A stretch of 64,000 nt of DNA from Morchella semilibera (GCA_009192285.1 WBVU01000004.1:2440001-2504000), one strand, 5' to 3'; numbered from the stretch's first letter, positions 36,108 through 48,540 are shown. Notes: generated from the sequence alone by a model not told the origin. Program-made: numbers and translations.

Positions 36108-38640
36108 CTACTTGCGCGCTTGGTAAAAATCTGGCGCATACTCCAGTAACCAGTCTTTCTGTACAGACGTAACCTAAAAGTACGATGAGATCGGATAGTT
36201 AGTGCATGTTCAAATAAAATATACCTAGCCAATCTTGTGGTGGTAGTAAGGGATGGTGATGGGGGCTGCCATACATCTCTGATGAAAGTCTTATTTCCAG
36301 TTTCCACAACTTCATGGAATATCACCCAATCTGCCTTTCGATTGAACATGACGCTACTAGGATGGGCCCAAAGTATCATATCACCATTCACATTTTTAAA
36401 ACTCCCATCTGGCTGCATTCTAGCGGCATGGGCGAAATAACCTGTAGTGAGACATCTCCTGATGCTTTCACCAGTAGCAGTTTGTGACCGGGATTTCTCT
36501 CCATCCACATCCACTGTGAATCTTTCCAAGTATTTTTTCAGTTGTGCTCGTACCGATACCGCCCTCGATAGTGCCTTGAAATTTAGGTAATTATCTCTGC
36601 ACCATGATGACTTCTGGCCACCTTTAGTCGTGAATGCTTGGTAGACGTTTAGTAAGGTCAGGTGATCCCCTTCTTCAACCGCAAAGCGTCGCTTGGCCGA
36701 CTCGGCGGGCTTTTTTTCGCCTTCATGGCTGATAAAGACGTTTTGAACGCTGGTCATTGCAGCAATACTAAGGATCTGCTCAGTGCACCCAAACTCCACG
36801 GAATTGAGTAGCTGTTTATGGGGTTAGTGCTTGCTATCCTTTGTGCCCCCCAAAATTAGACAAGATTTGAGAAAGTTCAGCTCACAATCTTTGCTGTCAT
36901 GGGCTCTAACGGCATTTCTGCCATCCTCATACCCAATGGTTTCGTAAGTTTTGCATACTCATCCAAGGCCCCAAGACTGTACAGCAACTCCAAGCCCCTC
37001 ACCATTAACTCACTTGGTGGTGGCGTGATAAAGGAAAAACGAGCAACATTATCAATCCCCAGTGCTTTTAGCTGTAAAATTACTGGGGCTAGATTGCTCC
37101 TCTGGATCTCTGGCACGCCCATATCAGCCATCTCGTCTTGAAACGCACTCTCAGTGTATAATCTAAAACACTTTCCCGCCCTTGTCCTCCCTGCTCTTCC
37201 CGCGCGCTGTGTAGCAGAGGCCTTCGAGATCGGTACTGCAGTCAATGACTCGATCCCCGTATGCGGGTTAAAAGCTCGCAGCTTGACAAACCCGCAATCA
37301 ATAACAAAGCAAATTTTTTCGATTGTGACTGATGCTTCCGCAATGTTGGTAGATACTATCACTTTTCGGTGGTTTTCAGGCGCAGGCTCAAAAACGGCAA
37401 GTTGAGCGTCCTGCGGTAGACCTGCATATAAGGGCAGGGGTAAGAGCTGTGGGGCCCGGGGGTGGAGATCTTGGGTTCGCGAATGGATCGCAGAAACAGT
37501 GTTTTCGATCTCATCCCGGCCTGTGAGGAAGAGTAGGATGTCACCCTCACCTTCCTGCATGTCTCAGATGTATCAGGAATTATTGATCAAAGGAAGATTG
37601 AAGATTGGAAAAAATTGGAGGGAAAAAATATCCCAAAATAATAGATGCTAAAAGCGAAACTTACCTTGAGATGTATGTCGAAAACAGTTTGCACAGCCTT
37701 TTCTACGTAATCTTCCGTAGGCTCCTCCAAATAGAGCACATCCACCGGATAGCATCTCCCCTCCAGCGAGATAATTTTTGCCAATTCTTTCTTTTCTACC
37801 TCTTTCCCTTTGCCCTTACCCTGATCGGGGGTTTCATCGCTCTCAAAAAACTTAACAAATTCCTCCGCCTGAAGAGTCGCAGAACTAATCACAATTCTCA
37901 AGCCTTCTCTCTTTCTCCTAATCTTTTTCAATATCCCAAGCAATATATCCGTGCTTAAGCTGCGTTCATGCGCCTCGTCGATCATGACAACAGAATACCT
38001 GGATAGCAAAGGATCCACCAGCGCTTCTCGGAGCAGCATTCCATCCGTCATGTACTTTATCCGTGTGCGCGGGGATGTCATATCCTCGAAACGAATAGAG
38101 TAACCCACCTAAAGTAACATTATTTCGCGGAAACCCCGCAAAAACCGTCAGCCCAGTAAAATAACATATGTTTCTATTGATAGCTATATAGCTCCCCAAG
38201 CCACAAATAAAAAATGAAAATTGAAAAAAAAAAAAAAAAAAGAGGTTATTTGAGCAGCACATGCTGCCCCAACAACAATGGGATTTATTATCCGTAGCTA
38301 GTTGAGGTAAGGTATAATGGGCAGGGGCTCACAAAACCTCTTCACCTAGCCTCACGCCCATTTCCTCGGCCACCCTTGTTGCGACTGTGGTAGCTGCAAC
38401 CCTCCTGGGCTGTGTACACGCGATAATCTTGTCATCTCGTGCCCATCCCGCTTCGTTTAGGTATTGGGGTAGCTGTGTGGTTTTCCCGGACCCGGTTTGG
38501 CCTACTACGATGGTTACTGGGTAGTTTTCGATAAGGTACAGAAGAGCATTTCGGTGTCGAGTTATGGGAAGAACTGTTGATGGGCGGTAGAGACTAGGAA
38601 GGTACTCCTCAGTTTCGGTGGTGCGGTCGGCGGAGGCCAT
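36108..38640 (-). CDS. DEAH-box RNA helicase, DHX35 type
   Basis: ATP-dependent RNA helicase most like DHX35, a late-spliceosome (C complex) factor retained in many filamentous fungi but absent from budding yeast. Five exons, all phase 0 (38640-38338, 38108-37665, 37554-36886, 36811-36275, 36173-36108), give 672 residues. Motifs in order: I GQTGSGKT (47-54), Ia [88 protein letters not shown] in slightly varied form, and [12 protein letters not shown]. The C-terminus has [18 protein letters not shown] and, after the last intron, [20 protein letters not shown], typical of DHX35. The first donor (GTTTTG) is weak but restores GEEVGYSIRF. The start at 38640 is preferred over an upstream Met in a Lys-rich leader. 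Confidence 0.9.
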
Positions 38641-39349
38641 CTTTTCTTTCTTCCTTTCTTTCTTGTATAGATATAAGTGAAATGGTGGGAAGAATGGCAA
38701 GAGGGTCAGATTTCAATAGTTATGAACTAGTGACGTGACTGTATACACAAGTAAGTACATGTTGTCGACTGCAACGTTGTCACGGCATCGAGCCGCATTT
38801 ACATGCAGACGCACAGACCAGGGAAACCGTTACGACCCTGTGCTAGTAACACACGCTTGGCAAGGTACAAGAAGCAATTATGACCAAGAAAAAAGTTGTT
38901 TTTCTAGCAAAGAATCCCCCCCATGTAAATTGTATTCCGGAGATTTAAGTACCTAAATGTGTAGTTTCATCATAATGATGATGATATAGAAAATCGCAGC
39001 TACAATCGTGTCCCGTGAAACTCCACATGGCCTAGGGAAAGTGAGAAGAAGTGAAGAAAAATACCCAATTGCCAACTGTTAAACCCAAACTAGTCGACTT
39101 TTTTTCCCCAATCGTTCTCCTGAAACAAATGAAACTAAAAAAAGAACTAAAAAATGATATAGAGGCTAGAGGAAGTGAAAAGGAACTGCAGGCAGGATCC
39201 ATAGAAACTTTACGCCTCACGAGAAGAAGAGAAGAAGAAGGAGAAGGAGAAATCACAAGTAAGAAATAAACACCCCAGGGCCCGATTCCTGTTTTCCCAC
39301 TCTATGTTGAAGTGCCCAAACCCAATCTACAAGCCAATGAACCAGCCGT
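38641..39349. other. intergenic spacer
   Basis: A 709-bp region between the DHX35 start and the YPI1 3' end. No gene is seen. Confidence 0.55.
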
Positions 39350-39894
39350 TTACGCCTTCTTCTTTGTCTTGGGCATCTTTTCATATGCATTTGGGCTCGG
39401 GCCTCTCTTGCTGGTCTTTCCCTTGCCCTTTGAGCGGGAATTCCTCATTGAGCCGTGCCCGTGTCCACAGTCTTTTCCGTGTCGGTCATCACTGGCATCA
39501 CTGTCATCATCGGATGAGGAATCGCTGTCATCGCTTGAGGACTCGTCGTAAGCTCTTGGGCGGTGGTAAATGCAGCATACTATCACAGGGAAAGATCACA
39601 TGTTAATTGGGGTTCATCCACTCAAGTCTGGGTGGCAACTAGCAGCCAAGTGGCCATGAATCGAGAGGATTTGGGTAACAAACCTTTCGACTTCTTTCTA
39701 CCTAATCCTTCATTATCAATGACATCGGCGCCCCATCTAACACGGCGGTCTTCGACGGGGCCTCCTCTGAGTCTGAGGGTTCCATCAGGAACACGAACTG
39801 GCCTGGGGATGGAAGGCTGTGCATTCGTTTGTGTTTGTGAAGTAGAGGGGATAATAGCTCCCGACTCGCGGCGTTCAGTAGGAGAAAGAAGCAT
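39350..39894 (-). CDS. ypi1: type-1 protein phosphatase inhibitor Ypi1
   Basis: Small heat-stable regulator of protein phosphatase 1 (yeast Ypi1, human PPP1R11/inhibitor-3). Two exons, 39894-39684 and 39579-39350, give 146 residues. The first exon has a Ser/Thr/Pro-rich leader, GTLRLRGG, and the PP1-docking RVRW, followed by DVIDNEGLGRKKSK. The second opens with VCCIYHRP, completing the core signature of the family. An acidic Asp/Ser run, a Cys-His stretch (KDCGHGHG) and a basic Lys-rich tail follow, as in other fungal Ypi1 proteins. An in-frame stop lies just upstream of the chosen start, supporting it. The intron is 104 nt with GTTTGT..GATAG ends. Confidence 0.93.
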
Positions 39895-40654
39895 ATTTGG
39901 TACTGGGGCTGATATAATTTAGTCTTGATGTGGACTGGTTGATGTTCAGATCGCGAGGATGATGAGCAATCGAGAGAGGGCGGCGAGGTGATGTTAAAAC
40001 AGAAGACACAAGACTAATGTCGGCGGGCAGGTAGCGGAAGATAAGTAGGAGGACTGGGCAGGCTGACTGTTGATGGGGAGGTGGAAGGTGAAGGCGAGGG
40101 GGGGCGCGAGCACAAGATAAGGACAAAAAATCTGACTATGGAGAGTCAAATACTGAGTGCTCTCTGAGTGGTGGAAGTGTGCGAGTAAATGTTATACTAT
40201 GGCTGGTACGTGTTACTCTATTGAAAGCGCGGACTCGGGATATACTCAGAGGAAGCGGCCAAGACAGGGCAGACAGGGGGGGGGGGTGAGTTCGAGTGAA
40301 TAGCGGAATAGGGTGGAGGGCTCGAGTGACTGTGGATGAGAAGGGGGGTGGGGGAGGAAATAGAAATGGGGGTGGAGAGATTCGGAGGCGGTCGGGCGTG
40401 GGTAGTTAGGCGTGGGTGTGCCTGTCAGTCACTTCAATCTAGCGTTCCCCGTATTAGTGCGGCGAGAGGACCAAGAAACCTAACCTTTACTCATTACGGA
40501 TCAGTAGTCCCTTAGATTAGATTAGATCCTTCATATCTACAACCACTTACACGGTCCATAAGCTCAACCACCCACCCCACCCTCCCAACTGTATGTAGAT
40601 ATTCGATTAATTCGCTACAAAAAATAAGTACTTTTTGGTGTAAAAGTACTCACC

Positions 40655-40802
40655 TACCGTAATTACATGTATTCCACTGGAAGAGACCAGTGGCAATCAC
40701 GCTCTCTACGGCGTAAGCCACAGAAACTAGCATTCACTTGAAGTGGCTTATGCTGTAATCTTGCCCGAAGAGACCGGTCTCTTCTGGTGGAATAAGACGG
40801 TA
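40655..40802. repeat. nested imperfect palindrome (MITE-like)
   Basis: The outer arms TACCGT (40655-40660) and ACGGTA (40797-40802) enclose ATTCCACTGGAAGAGACC (40671-40688), which pairs with GGTCTCTTCTGGTGGAAT (40776-40793) with two mismatches. Inside these, GCGTAAGCCAC (40711-40721) pairs with GTGGCTTATGC (40743-40753) with one mismatch. The whole folds into a roughly 148-bp hairpin. A short non-autonomous DNA element or a structured RNA would look like this. Flanking duplications are not clear. Confidence 0.65.
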
Positions 40803-41151
40803 CCCACACCTAACATCTGCTGTTCCTAGGATATAATTCTATTCCTCCAAATAGCTTGCAGGAAAACGAACTGGAGGCCACCATCTCCTGCACTCTCTCC
40901 TGCACTGCATTCGAAAACAAATGCTGGACACCATCTCCCCCCCCTCCACGCACCCCCCCCCCCCAAAAAAAAAAAAAAAAAAAGTACAGAATAGAAACAC
41001 AAGTACAAACCTTTAATCCTTGCAAAGTCCCATCCCTCCAGGTCCCTGCGACAATGACGTGACACTGCATCAAAGCCTCACCCCCCGTGGTCTCTGCAGC
41101 ACACCCATCCAAACAAAAGGCTGCATTCCTGCCTTCCCAGTTCGATGCAGA

Positions 41152-41577
41152 TTACCCGCCACCCAGTTTCGCGCACCTCTTGGTTACATGCTTCGATTTC
41201 GACTCAATATCCGATTTAAAGAACGTGCCATCCTGTTGAGCTCCCCCGCTCGTGTCCAAGGAGCTGGAACGAACTGACAATTGCAGCAGCGACAGCAGCA
41301 AGCATCTCTCGCTGCTGCTGTTACTGCACGGAGCGGAAACTAGAGTACAATCTTTTTGGCCGAAAATCTTGCCTGCCTGCTTTGTTATCAGCCGGTCGAA
41401 AACCTTTCTTAAGCACTTCTGATTGATAGTGTTGTTGCTTCCGCTCAGCGAGACACAGTAGTCCGGACCGGTCCTGAGAGAAGGAATAAGAAGTGAGCTG
41501 CTGCCCACGACGATCACGAACGCACAGCACATGCAAACGGATCTCCTGCCGCTGCCCTCAAACGACGCTATCAACAT
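41152..41577 (-). CDS. orphan ORF, possible small Cys-containing protein
   Basis: A 141-residue ORF with an N-terminal hydrophobic stretch (CAFVIVVGSSSLLIPS) preceded by basic residues, followed by several cysteines (PDYCVSLSGSNN, QKCLRKVF, KDCTLV, APCSNS). This is what a small secreted protein might look like, but I recognise no family and the Ser/Leu-rich second half looks like translated low-complexity DNA. It is isolated in gene-poor DNA and may well be non-coding. Confidence 0.25.
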   Translation of the reverse strand: MLIASFEGSGRRSVCMCCAFVIVVGSSSLLIPSLRTGPDYCVSLSGSNNTINQKCLRKVFDRLITKQAGKIFGQKDCTLVSAPCSNSSSERCLLLSLLQLSVRSSSLDTSGGAQQDGTFFKSDIESKSKHVTKRCAKLGGG

Positions 41578-44500
41578 ATTGTTTTATGCAGTTGGAAAAG
41601 GTTTTACGCGGGACCTGTATCTAAATGAAAATAAAGGCCATTGGAGTAAAACTTTATATTATGGACCTCCTAGTTAGCTGTACACCGTTTCGTTACTTTT
41701 CGTAGCATCTATGGATCCTGCATCAAACAAAACAACAGGAAAAGAAATTGCCAAAAGTAATTAATTTTCAGGCAGTGTGGGAAACGCACACCGCATCTGC
41801 GCCAAAAGTGGAATACAATATAACCAACAAGGCTCAAGGCTACATATATACTCGAACATCATGTAGTAACAAAACCTCAAAAACTACTAGCCCCTATTCG
41901 TAACAAGGTAGGGCCCCGGAACCAAGACACCGGAAAAATTAGGACCCTTCCCTTTGTTAGACATGGCTTTTTCCGCTCCGCTGCACAGCGGCGCGTTCCT
42001 ACCCAGAATTAGGGAAGAGTAAAGAAAAAAAACGGTTGTTTAGTTACCGGTAAACAATCTAACAACAGAAAGGCGACTCCCCGGTGCGTCAAGGTAGATC
42101 TCTTATCTCAAGTAAGTTGTTACCGGGATCCAAAGCCGCACCCTTTGGGACTCCCGTACCTAGGAAGCTAGTTGACATCGAAAGAGTTGCCCATATCTTC
42201 TTCAATCATCCCGGGAGAGGCTGCCTAATTCTTTTTGTTTGCTTTTTTCTCGTTTCCTTTACTCTAAACATAGGTACCCTTAAGCCTTAAATTTATTTCT
42301 TTTCTCGAGAGGGCTTCCTAATATTGACGCCCATCCCAGATCCATGATTCGTGCTAGGCTGCCAGTACTAAAGTTAAACCCCTTTACGTATTTATTCAGT
42401 GCGGCACCTTCTGAACGACACCACCGATCGAAGGGGGGGGGGTTAGTTACTTAGCTATCTGCTCCGAATCGGACAGATCTAGGTAGGGCCCGAGGAAGGG
42501 CAAGTTTGATACTCAACAAAGTGTACCTACTCTGGGTAGTGTGGTGGGCCATGGGATGTGTCAGGCTCCAGTTAAAGACTCTCAATTGTACCATAACCCC
42601 CCTGTCATTGTGGAATTAGTTGCACTCTCGGTTATCCTGTGAGGATTAGGTTTGTAAATGAGTGGCCCTTGTTCTCTGAGGGCCAAGAGATTGATACACG
42701 AGTCTGTGCGGATAGGCCATACAGACAGCAGGTCGGGACATAAACTAACGTGCGCTTTATGCACAGCACACCCGCAGCAGCTCGAGAAATGGGTGACCTC
42801 TTTTTTCTCTAAATTGGACCTGTCAGCGCTCACAAAAGCAGCAGAGTTAGTACAGAACGCAAAAAGCAATTATGCAAGGTGCATTGTGCTGTTGTTATAG
42901 GCAGGAGCTCTCTGAGCTGTCTCTGATAATGTATGTAGCTAGAGTATGTAGCTACTTAGCTACCACGAACAGAGGTTTTGCTCGATGCCGCCATGGAATG
43001 ATGTGCAGATAAAACAAAAAAAATCAAAGGATACCGTAGCCGCGGAGAGAGCAGAGTCGTCTTCGTTCCAATGGGGAACCGTTATGTACCTCCTGGATGA
43101 AGGTACATACATGCTGGTACAGCACTCTTTTTTTTTCTACGACCCCACGTTTCTACCGGCTTTTTGAAGGTGTTTCTGGCCTTACGCATAGTTAGTTTTT
43201 CCCCTTTCTGTGAGAATAGTAGAATTTAAAACTTGATAGCATTTGCAGATAAAGAAGAAGTTACATGTGAGTACTTAGCTATCAATTTTATACTCGCCAC
43301 AATGCTATGTACCCCACCTATTATTTCCCTCTACTCCACCTTCACGCCTCGTACGAGCCTGTACTTGCTCGTTTCAACTCATTTGCTATCTTTAGTCCCC
43401 TTTGAAATCCTCGAGGTTTCTTGGTTGTTTTACTTACATACCGCTATATCATAGAAACCTTTTTATCTCTCCCTTCTCATGTACTTTAACGTGCGGTACA
43501 TAGATTACAGCGCAGAAATTCGGCAGCAGCAGCCAACGGAACATAAAATCTTGGTGATAAACTAGACCATCTCTAGCTACTTTAGAGCCCCGACCCGATC
43601 AAAGTAGCCTTGTTTGCCAGTGAGAGTTTATCTACCATAATAAGCTTGATAGGACATGTCTATCCGGATAACCTTCTCGTATACCTCTTCAGCGGCGCGG
43701 TGCTTGCACTTGCTTACCGCAATCAACAAGTACTTACAGTACTGTACATCACGGTTGTCCCTGTGAATCTTGTGATTCCTCATTTCGTTGGGAGATGCAA
43801 TGCGACGTTGACTGCTCACGGAGTCTCCTCCGCTACTATTGAGCTGATTTCGTTTCTCCCGGCAGCTCAGGTTTGTTGTCCTCGCAACTGAAGTTAGATA
43901 TCTAGCTGAGGTTATTATTATTATTTTTCCCACGTTGTTGAGCTATAAAACAATAAAATGGGCTTGTGTAGTGTCTAGTGGGGGGGGGGGGGGGACTCCC
44001 TTAGAGAATGAGATGATGTTAACGCGCATATTCTGGGTTTGAGGTCATTCTGGCCTCACTCTCTAGTAAGATATACTATATACATGTATGTACTATGGTC
44101 TTATGTTCTCTCTGAGGTCCCAAGATAAGTACATGTATATATGGTTGCGGAAGACTACATGTACCCAGATCGTAGCAAATATTATGAATCGGATCCTCTT
44201 TTGGGGTTTTGAAACCTGATAAACAGGTTTATAGTTGCCAACGAAACTTTCTTCTTCTCCATAGCTAACATTAACGCCGAACTCAGGATACCAGCTGGCC
44301 TGACCATGGGTATCTGCTTTTACCCTTTGTGTGTCTTGGCCTTCTTGTAGAATAAGTACTTGCTTGTAAGTGACCTTTACACAGCAGAAGCCTGAGGGCC
44401 TGGATACCTTCTGTGTTGATACCCAATTTTAGTAATTGATACCCAAGATGACTTATAATAAACGTGGCTGGTCACGTGAATTGTCCTAACATTTACCGAC

Positions 44501-45800
44501 GTTCTGGTTATCTATCTGCGGCCGAGTACCTTATCCACCAAGCTATGTATGTAGCCATGAAGCAATAATGAGGCATCAATAATAATAATAAAAACCCATA
44601 ATAACTCCTTCCCAACAACAGCACAAAGGTGAGGGAGCGTGCCTGAGCAATTGCTTGTGCAGGTGGCCCGCTCCTCAACGGGTGACGTATCTTGCCAGCA
44701 ACATTCAAATGCTTATCCATATTTTGGTGACACCCTCCTTCCTCACCTCACATAGACAAAACCAACTCATAAACTTTCTGCACCGTCAGACGCCCTTTTA
44801 TTTTTTTTATTCCCTTTTATACCTCTCTCATTCTCTCTTTGAGTTCTCGGCATCGCCGATGTGACTTCCTTGCTTTCCTTGGAGTAATGCCTCAATCTAT
44901 CGTCGGGAGGGCCTAAAAGTCATTATTATCGCGAGCTAGTGGACTTATCTTTAAAACAACATTTTTTGGGGGGTGTGTGCCGTTGACGTTGGCACCCAGA
45001 GTGCGATCTCGATCTGTTTTCGAAGTTAACATCGGTCGAGTGATGGATGATGATTCGGTCTCTTGCACTACTCCCCTCGATGAGACATAGTCCCGGGATA
45101 TACCATTTTATCTTTTTTTGGCTAGCCCCTCTGGAATAAAGCCCCGAGAAAGCCACCCGGAGCTTTGATGGTCTGAAATTGTTGCGAATTATTAGCCGTG
45201 TGACGTGACATTGGCACAGCATGCGGCTCGCAAAGACCCGATCCCGGAACCAACAAGAATACAACCCCGGTATCAGTCAGTCAGTGGAAGTTCGAGAACG
45301 GGCTGGCTAGCAACTGCGGTTCTCCGATGAATATGAGCTGATAATATGAGCCGAGGTCGGATTTTCTAGAAATGTTCTAGTGCCTGATAATGAAATGAGG
45401 CTTGGCCCTTAAGGCTGAAGATAGGGGGAGGGAGGGCCTTGTAAATACATCCTTAGAATTTACTTGAATCCTGGGACTCCTCTTAGATCTGATAAGATTA
45501 AACAATATCCTCTTACAATCTTGTTGGGTCTTCAGGGGTACTGAGAAGATCTCGATATTGCTGATAGGCCAATATAATAGTCGGGATATAACTACATACA
45601 ATTAACCCCATGTGATGATGAGAAGTAACGTTGTTGTAGCACTGTACTCTTATTGGACTGCCTGTACAGAAGATCCATGGATTTGGCATAAAGTCTGTCA
45701 GTCTCCTGACCAGCAGCCTGCTGCACGCTGGAAGATGGGGGGCGGATCTGATTTTGAGTCGCTACGCATATGTCTGTGGTGAATCCATGTGTACTCAGCA

Positions 45801-45887
45801 TAAGAACCAGAAAATGCGAGTGACAAAGCCAAGGATTATCTGTACGTTCTGCCATACAAATAATCCTTTCGCATTTTCTGGTTCTTA
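45801..45887. repeat. 87-bp hairpin with 19-bp perfect arms
   Basis: TAAGAACCAGAAAATGCGA (45801-45819) is the exact reverse complement of 45869-45887. A second pair, AAGGATTAT (45831-45839) with ATAATCCTT (45860-45868), stacks directly on the right arm. The fold has 28 base pairs interrupted by one 11-nt bulge on the left side and closed by a 20-nt loop. It is not in any recognised gene or intron. Confidence 0.85.
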
Positions 45888-46749
45888 CCCTGGTAGACGA
45901 GTAGTAGTGATACAAGAGCTCGCTTGTGATACCAAACTTGAAACATGCTGACACACAATTATCCTGAGGCTCTGTTTCCATGGGTCACTGGCATACCAGA
46001 ACTCGAACTTGAAATGGGCTAAAAAGGGGGGGCTTGAGTATTGAAAGAGCACGCTAAGAAGGGGAATAATATATGAATACATACTTTGAGTCAGATATGA
46101 TATATACGTGCGACTGCCTATTAATATTCTAATATTCACACGACGACGATGCATGTAGGGGTCCCCCAGGGGTCGATCTCGCTCGGTACGTACTATGTAT
46201 GTATGTGCTCAGGCAACAAAATCTTGAAATTGCATTCTTTTTTCTTCTTTCAAGAAACAGATTTAGTAGAACTGACAAATCTTCCTACAATCTTCCCTGG
46301 CTTTGAAAGCTCAAGCAAAAGTCAATAACTAACGTGTAACTATGACTATATTTAAATCGATAAAACCGATAAAGAGGCAGTTTGTTTGCATCTATCTATC
46401 TATGTGCTATCTGGTAAAACGAGGTTTTCTTTGAAAAGTGAGGCGTATGTTAGTGGTATACAGGGAGCTCCCATTAATGACCTTAATGACCAGCTTCTAT
46501 TCCCCCTACACGTTTCTTCACAACTCATCACTCGGTACTACCAAACACCACTTTCAAGTCTTCAAACACATATAAAGTAATTAGAGAGGGGGTTCTTTTC
46601 AAAATATTATGGGTGTGTGGCGACCTCACCGGGCCTATAAATGACCCTCGAGTCGCGCCATATCAAACTCCATCTTCATCATCTCACTCCAACTACTCAG
46701 TTTAAATTAGCTTCACCAAAATTAAAATACTCAAAACCAACCAGCAATA

Positions 46750-47106
46750 ATGTCTACACCAAAAAGTGTCTCTAAGCTGAATCCTCTCAGCAAACCGTTT
46801 GTCCCCTCCGCACCCCCAAAGACATCCACCAAAGGGACTTATACCAAGCTGCCCCGAGAGAAGAATACCAAAAAGCTCTCTCTGCCTCCCCTCCTCAGCG
46901 ACCGCGAGTATCGCGAGCTGCAAGAGAAGAAGGAGGCAGAGCTTAAAGAACGTAGGGCCGGTGATCCTAACTCGGGGAGCTCAAAGCAGGATATAAGTGC
47001 ATATGGAGGGGCTAATGTGAGATATGCGGCCGCTGTTGAAAGGTGGGCCGCGTTCGACGATGAAGAGGATTTTCTGCCTGCAGGGTTGCCAGAGAATCAT
47101 AGGTAG
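46750..47106 (+). CDS. small protein with PAM2-like PABP-binding motif
   Basis: A single-exon ORF of 118 residues; I do not recognise its family as a whole. Residues 8-19 read SKLNPLSKPFVP, which has the spacing of the PAM2 motif (LNP then xA/SxxF and a following P) that binds the MLLE domain of poly(A)-binding protein. The middle is basic and Pro/Thr/Lys-rich. A predicted helix (SDREYRELQEKKEAELKERR) follows, then a Ser/Gly linker and an acidic end (AAFDDEEDFLPAGLPENHR). The length and layout recall Paip2-type regulators, but that is inference. The start context AATAATG and the C-terminal amphipathic segment support a real gene. The upstream 300 bp are pyrimidine/AT-rich and promoter-like. 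Confidence 0.65.
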   Translation: MSTPKSVSKLNPLSKPFVPSAPPKTSTKGTYTKLPREKNTKKLSLPPLLSDREYRELQEKKEAELKERRAGDPNSGSSKQDISAYGGANVRYAAAVERWAAFDDEEDFLPAGLPENHR

Positions 47107-48540
47107 GGAGGGGTGGAGATCCCGGTTCTTTTCCTTCTACATGCGCTTTCTTGGTTCTGGGGCTGGGGAAGTTTCTTGTATAGTTTATGTTAGTGTTTTT
47201 GAATGTGCTGTGTACATCTTAGACGCTGTCTGTTTGATTAAGTTAGAAAAATCGGAATTAAAACATTAAACTTGCTATGAATAGGTGAAATCGATGTGAA
47301 ATGGGGGGAGAATACCGTGCGATGCTCTGCAATTTCGCCATGTGTCACTAATTGAGCGTGATCGAGTGGGGAAGAGACTAATTGGATTAGAGGGACGTAA
47401 GAAAGACGTGGGTGTTTCAATAGAATTCACCCAAGCAGCCATCAATCTCCTTTTATTTTAAAATCTGGGTGATTTGAATTCATGAACCGACCCGGTAAGT
47501 ATGACAAAATATTTCTAGGCCTCAAACAAAAGATGGACCGGCCTATATATAGTCAGTAATAGCCTATCAGATTGCTAATCAGCGTCTCTCAAGTCGACGT
47601 TTTTTTTACGTGCGTCCCCCCACCCCCGCACGCAGTCATTCCCACCCCCTCGCCGGGTGTGATAACAGTTCCAAAACAGCACCCTCTCCTGTCTGTTGCA
47701 TACTTTATTTGCACTGGTTCAGTTGAGTGCGCGAGCGACCGCTCGTGAGCCCATAGCTTTCGTTAACTGTTGTCAATCGATGGAGGTTTGACGGGGACGT
47801 AGGGAGTGGGGTGCGGGATATACTATGTAGTCAGGCCAACAGCCCCAAAATACTTTGAAAAGCTTTTTCGAAAAGACATAATTTAATGATGGGTTTAGGC
47901 CATGATGCCATTTCCTGAATCTAGTTTATGGCCATCTAGATCGGTCTACGGATCCCCAATTACATGTAGCCTTATAATGAAAACTATATGTTTCTGCTCG
48001 CCCTATTCAGTCCCCCCCCCCCCAGTTCCTTCAGTGCTATCTGTGATTTAAGAGTGCTTGAGAGCGCCACGTAATGGCTAGGAAATAAGTAAGTAAATTA
48101 CTCGATATATTATGGATTGACCCACAAGAGTTTACTTACAATCGGATCCACTGGTAACAGATAACGACTTGTGGCCCAAGAGGCGTATCGGAGGGGATGG
48201 GTATATCGAACGTCCCCGAGTTCTGCTGGTATCGCTCTGGGGTATGTATGCCCTGAACCGCTCCGAGTCGTAACCAAGGATATTGCGTGGGGCCTCACCC
48301 TCGCGGACCACACAGGATCTCCTGTTAGCGAGTGCTCATCCATGATCCAAACAACGTGCGGGGGGGGGGTTAGATTTTGTGCTCGAGATTCACTTCGCAC
48401 ATGGGTAATTTCAACCAATGCAATATAATATTTGTAACGCTCTAACTCCCAAGTCCTAGGCATACAAATTGTTATCAACACTCTGAGGGTATAAGGGGTA
48501 AAGGCAAAGGGCAGCGCAATGTCTATAAATAGCCCCAGTC
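47107..48540. other. convergent intergenic region, no gene recognised
   Basis: About 1.4 kb between the PAM2-like gene and the POF1 3' end, with one TACATGTA (47961-47968) and a C run near 48013. The ORF at 48110-48577 overlaps the POF1 end and is a shadow. Confidence 0.55.

Larger units (their letters stand above)
39895..46749. other. 6.9-kb gene-poor region
   Basis: Lies upstream of YPI1 (-) and upstream of the PAM2-like gene (+). The only coding candidate is the weak ORF at 41152-41577. Two inverted repeats (40655-40802 and 45801-45887) are listed separately. Homopolymers include C/A runs near 40960-40983 and G15 at 43980-43994. Four TACATGTA copies (40664, 44081, 44130, 44156) are present. 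No transposon coding sequence is recognised. Confidence 0.6.

Noticed and set aside
43233-43891. small hydrophobic ORFs in gene-poor DNA
   Set aside because: AT-rich sequence yields Leu/Ile/Tyr-rich translations; no start context, introns or motif support.
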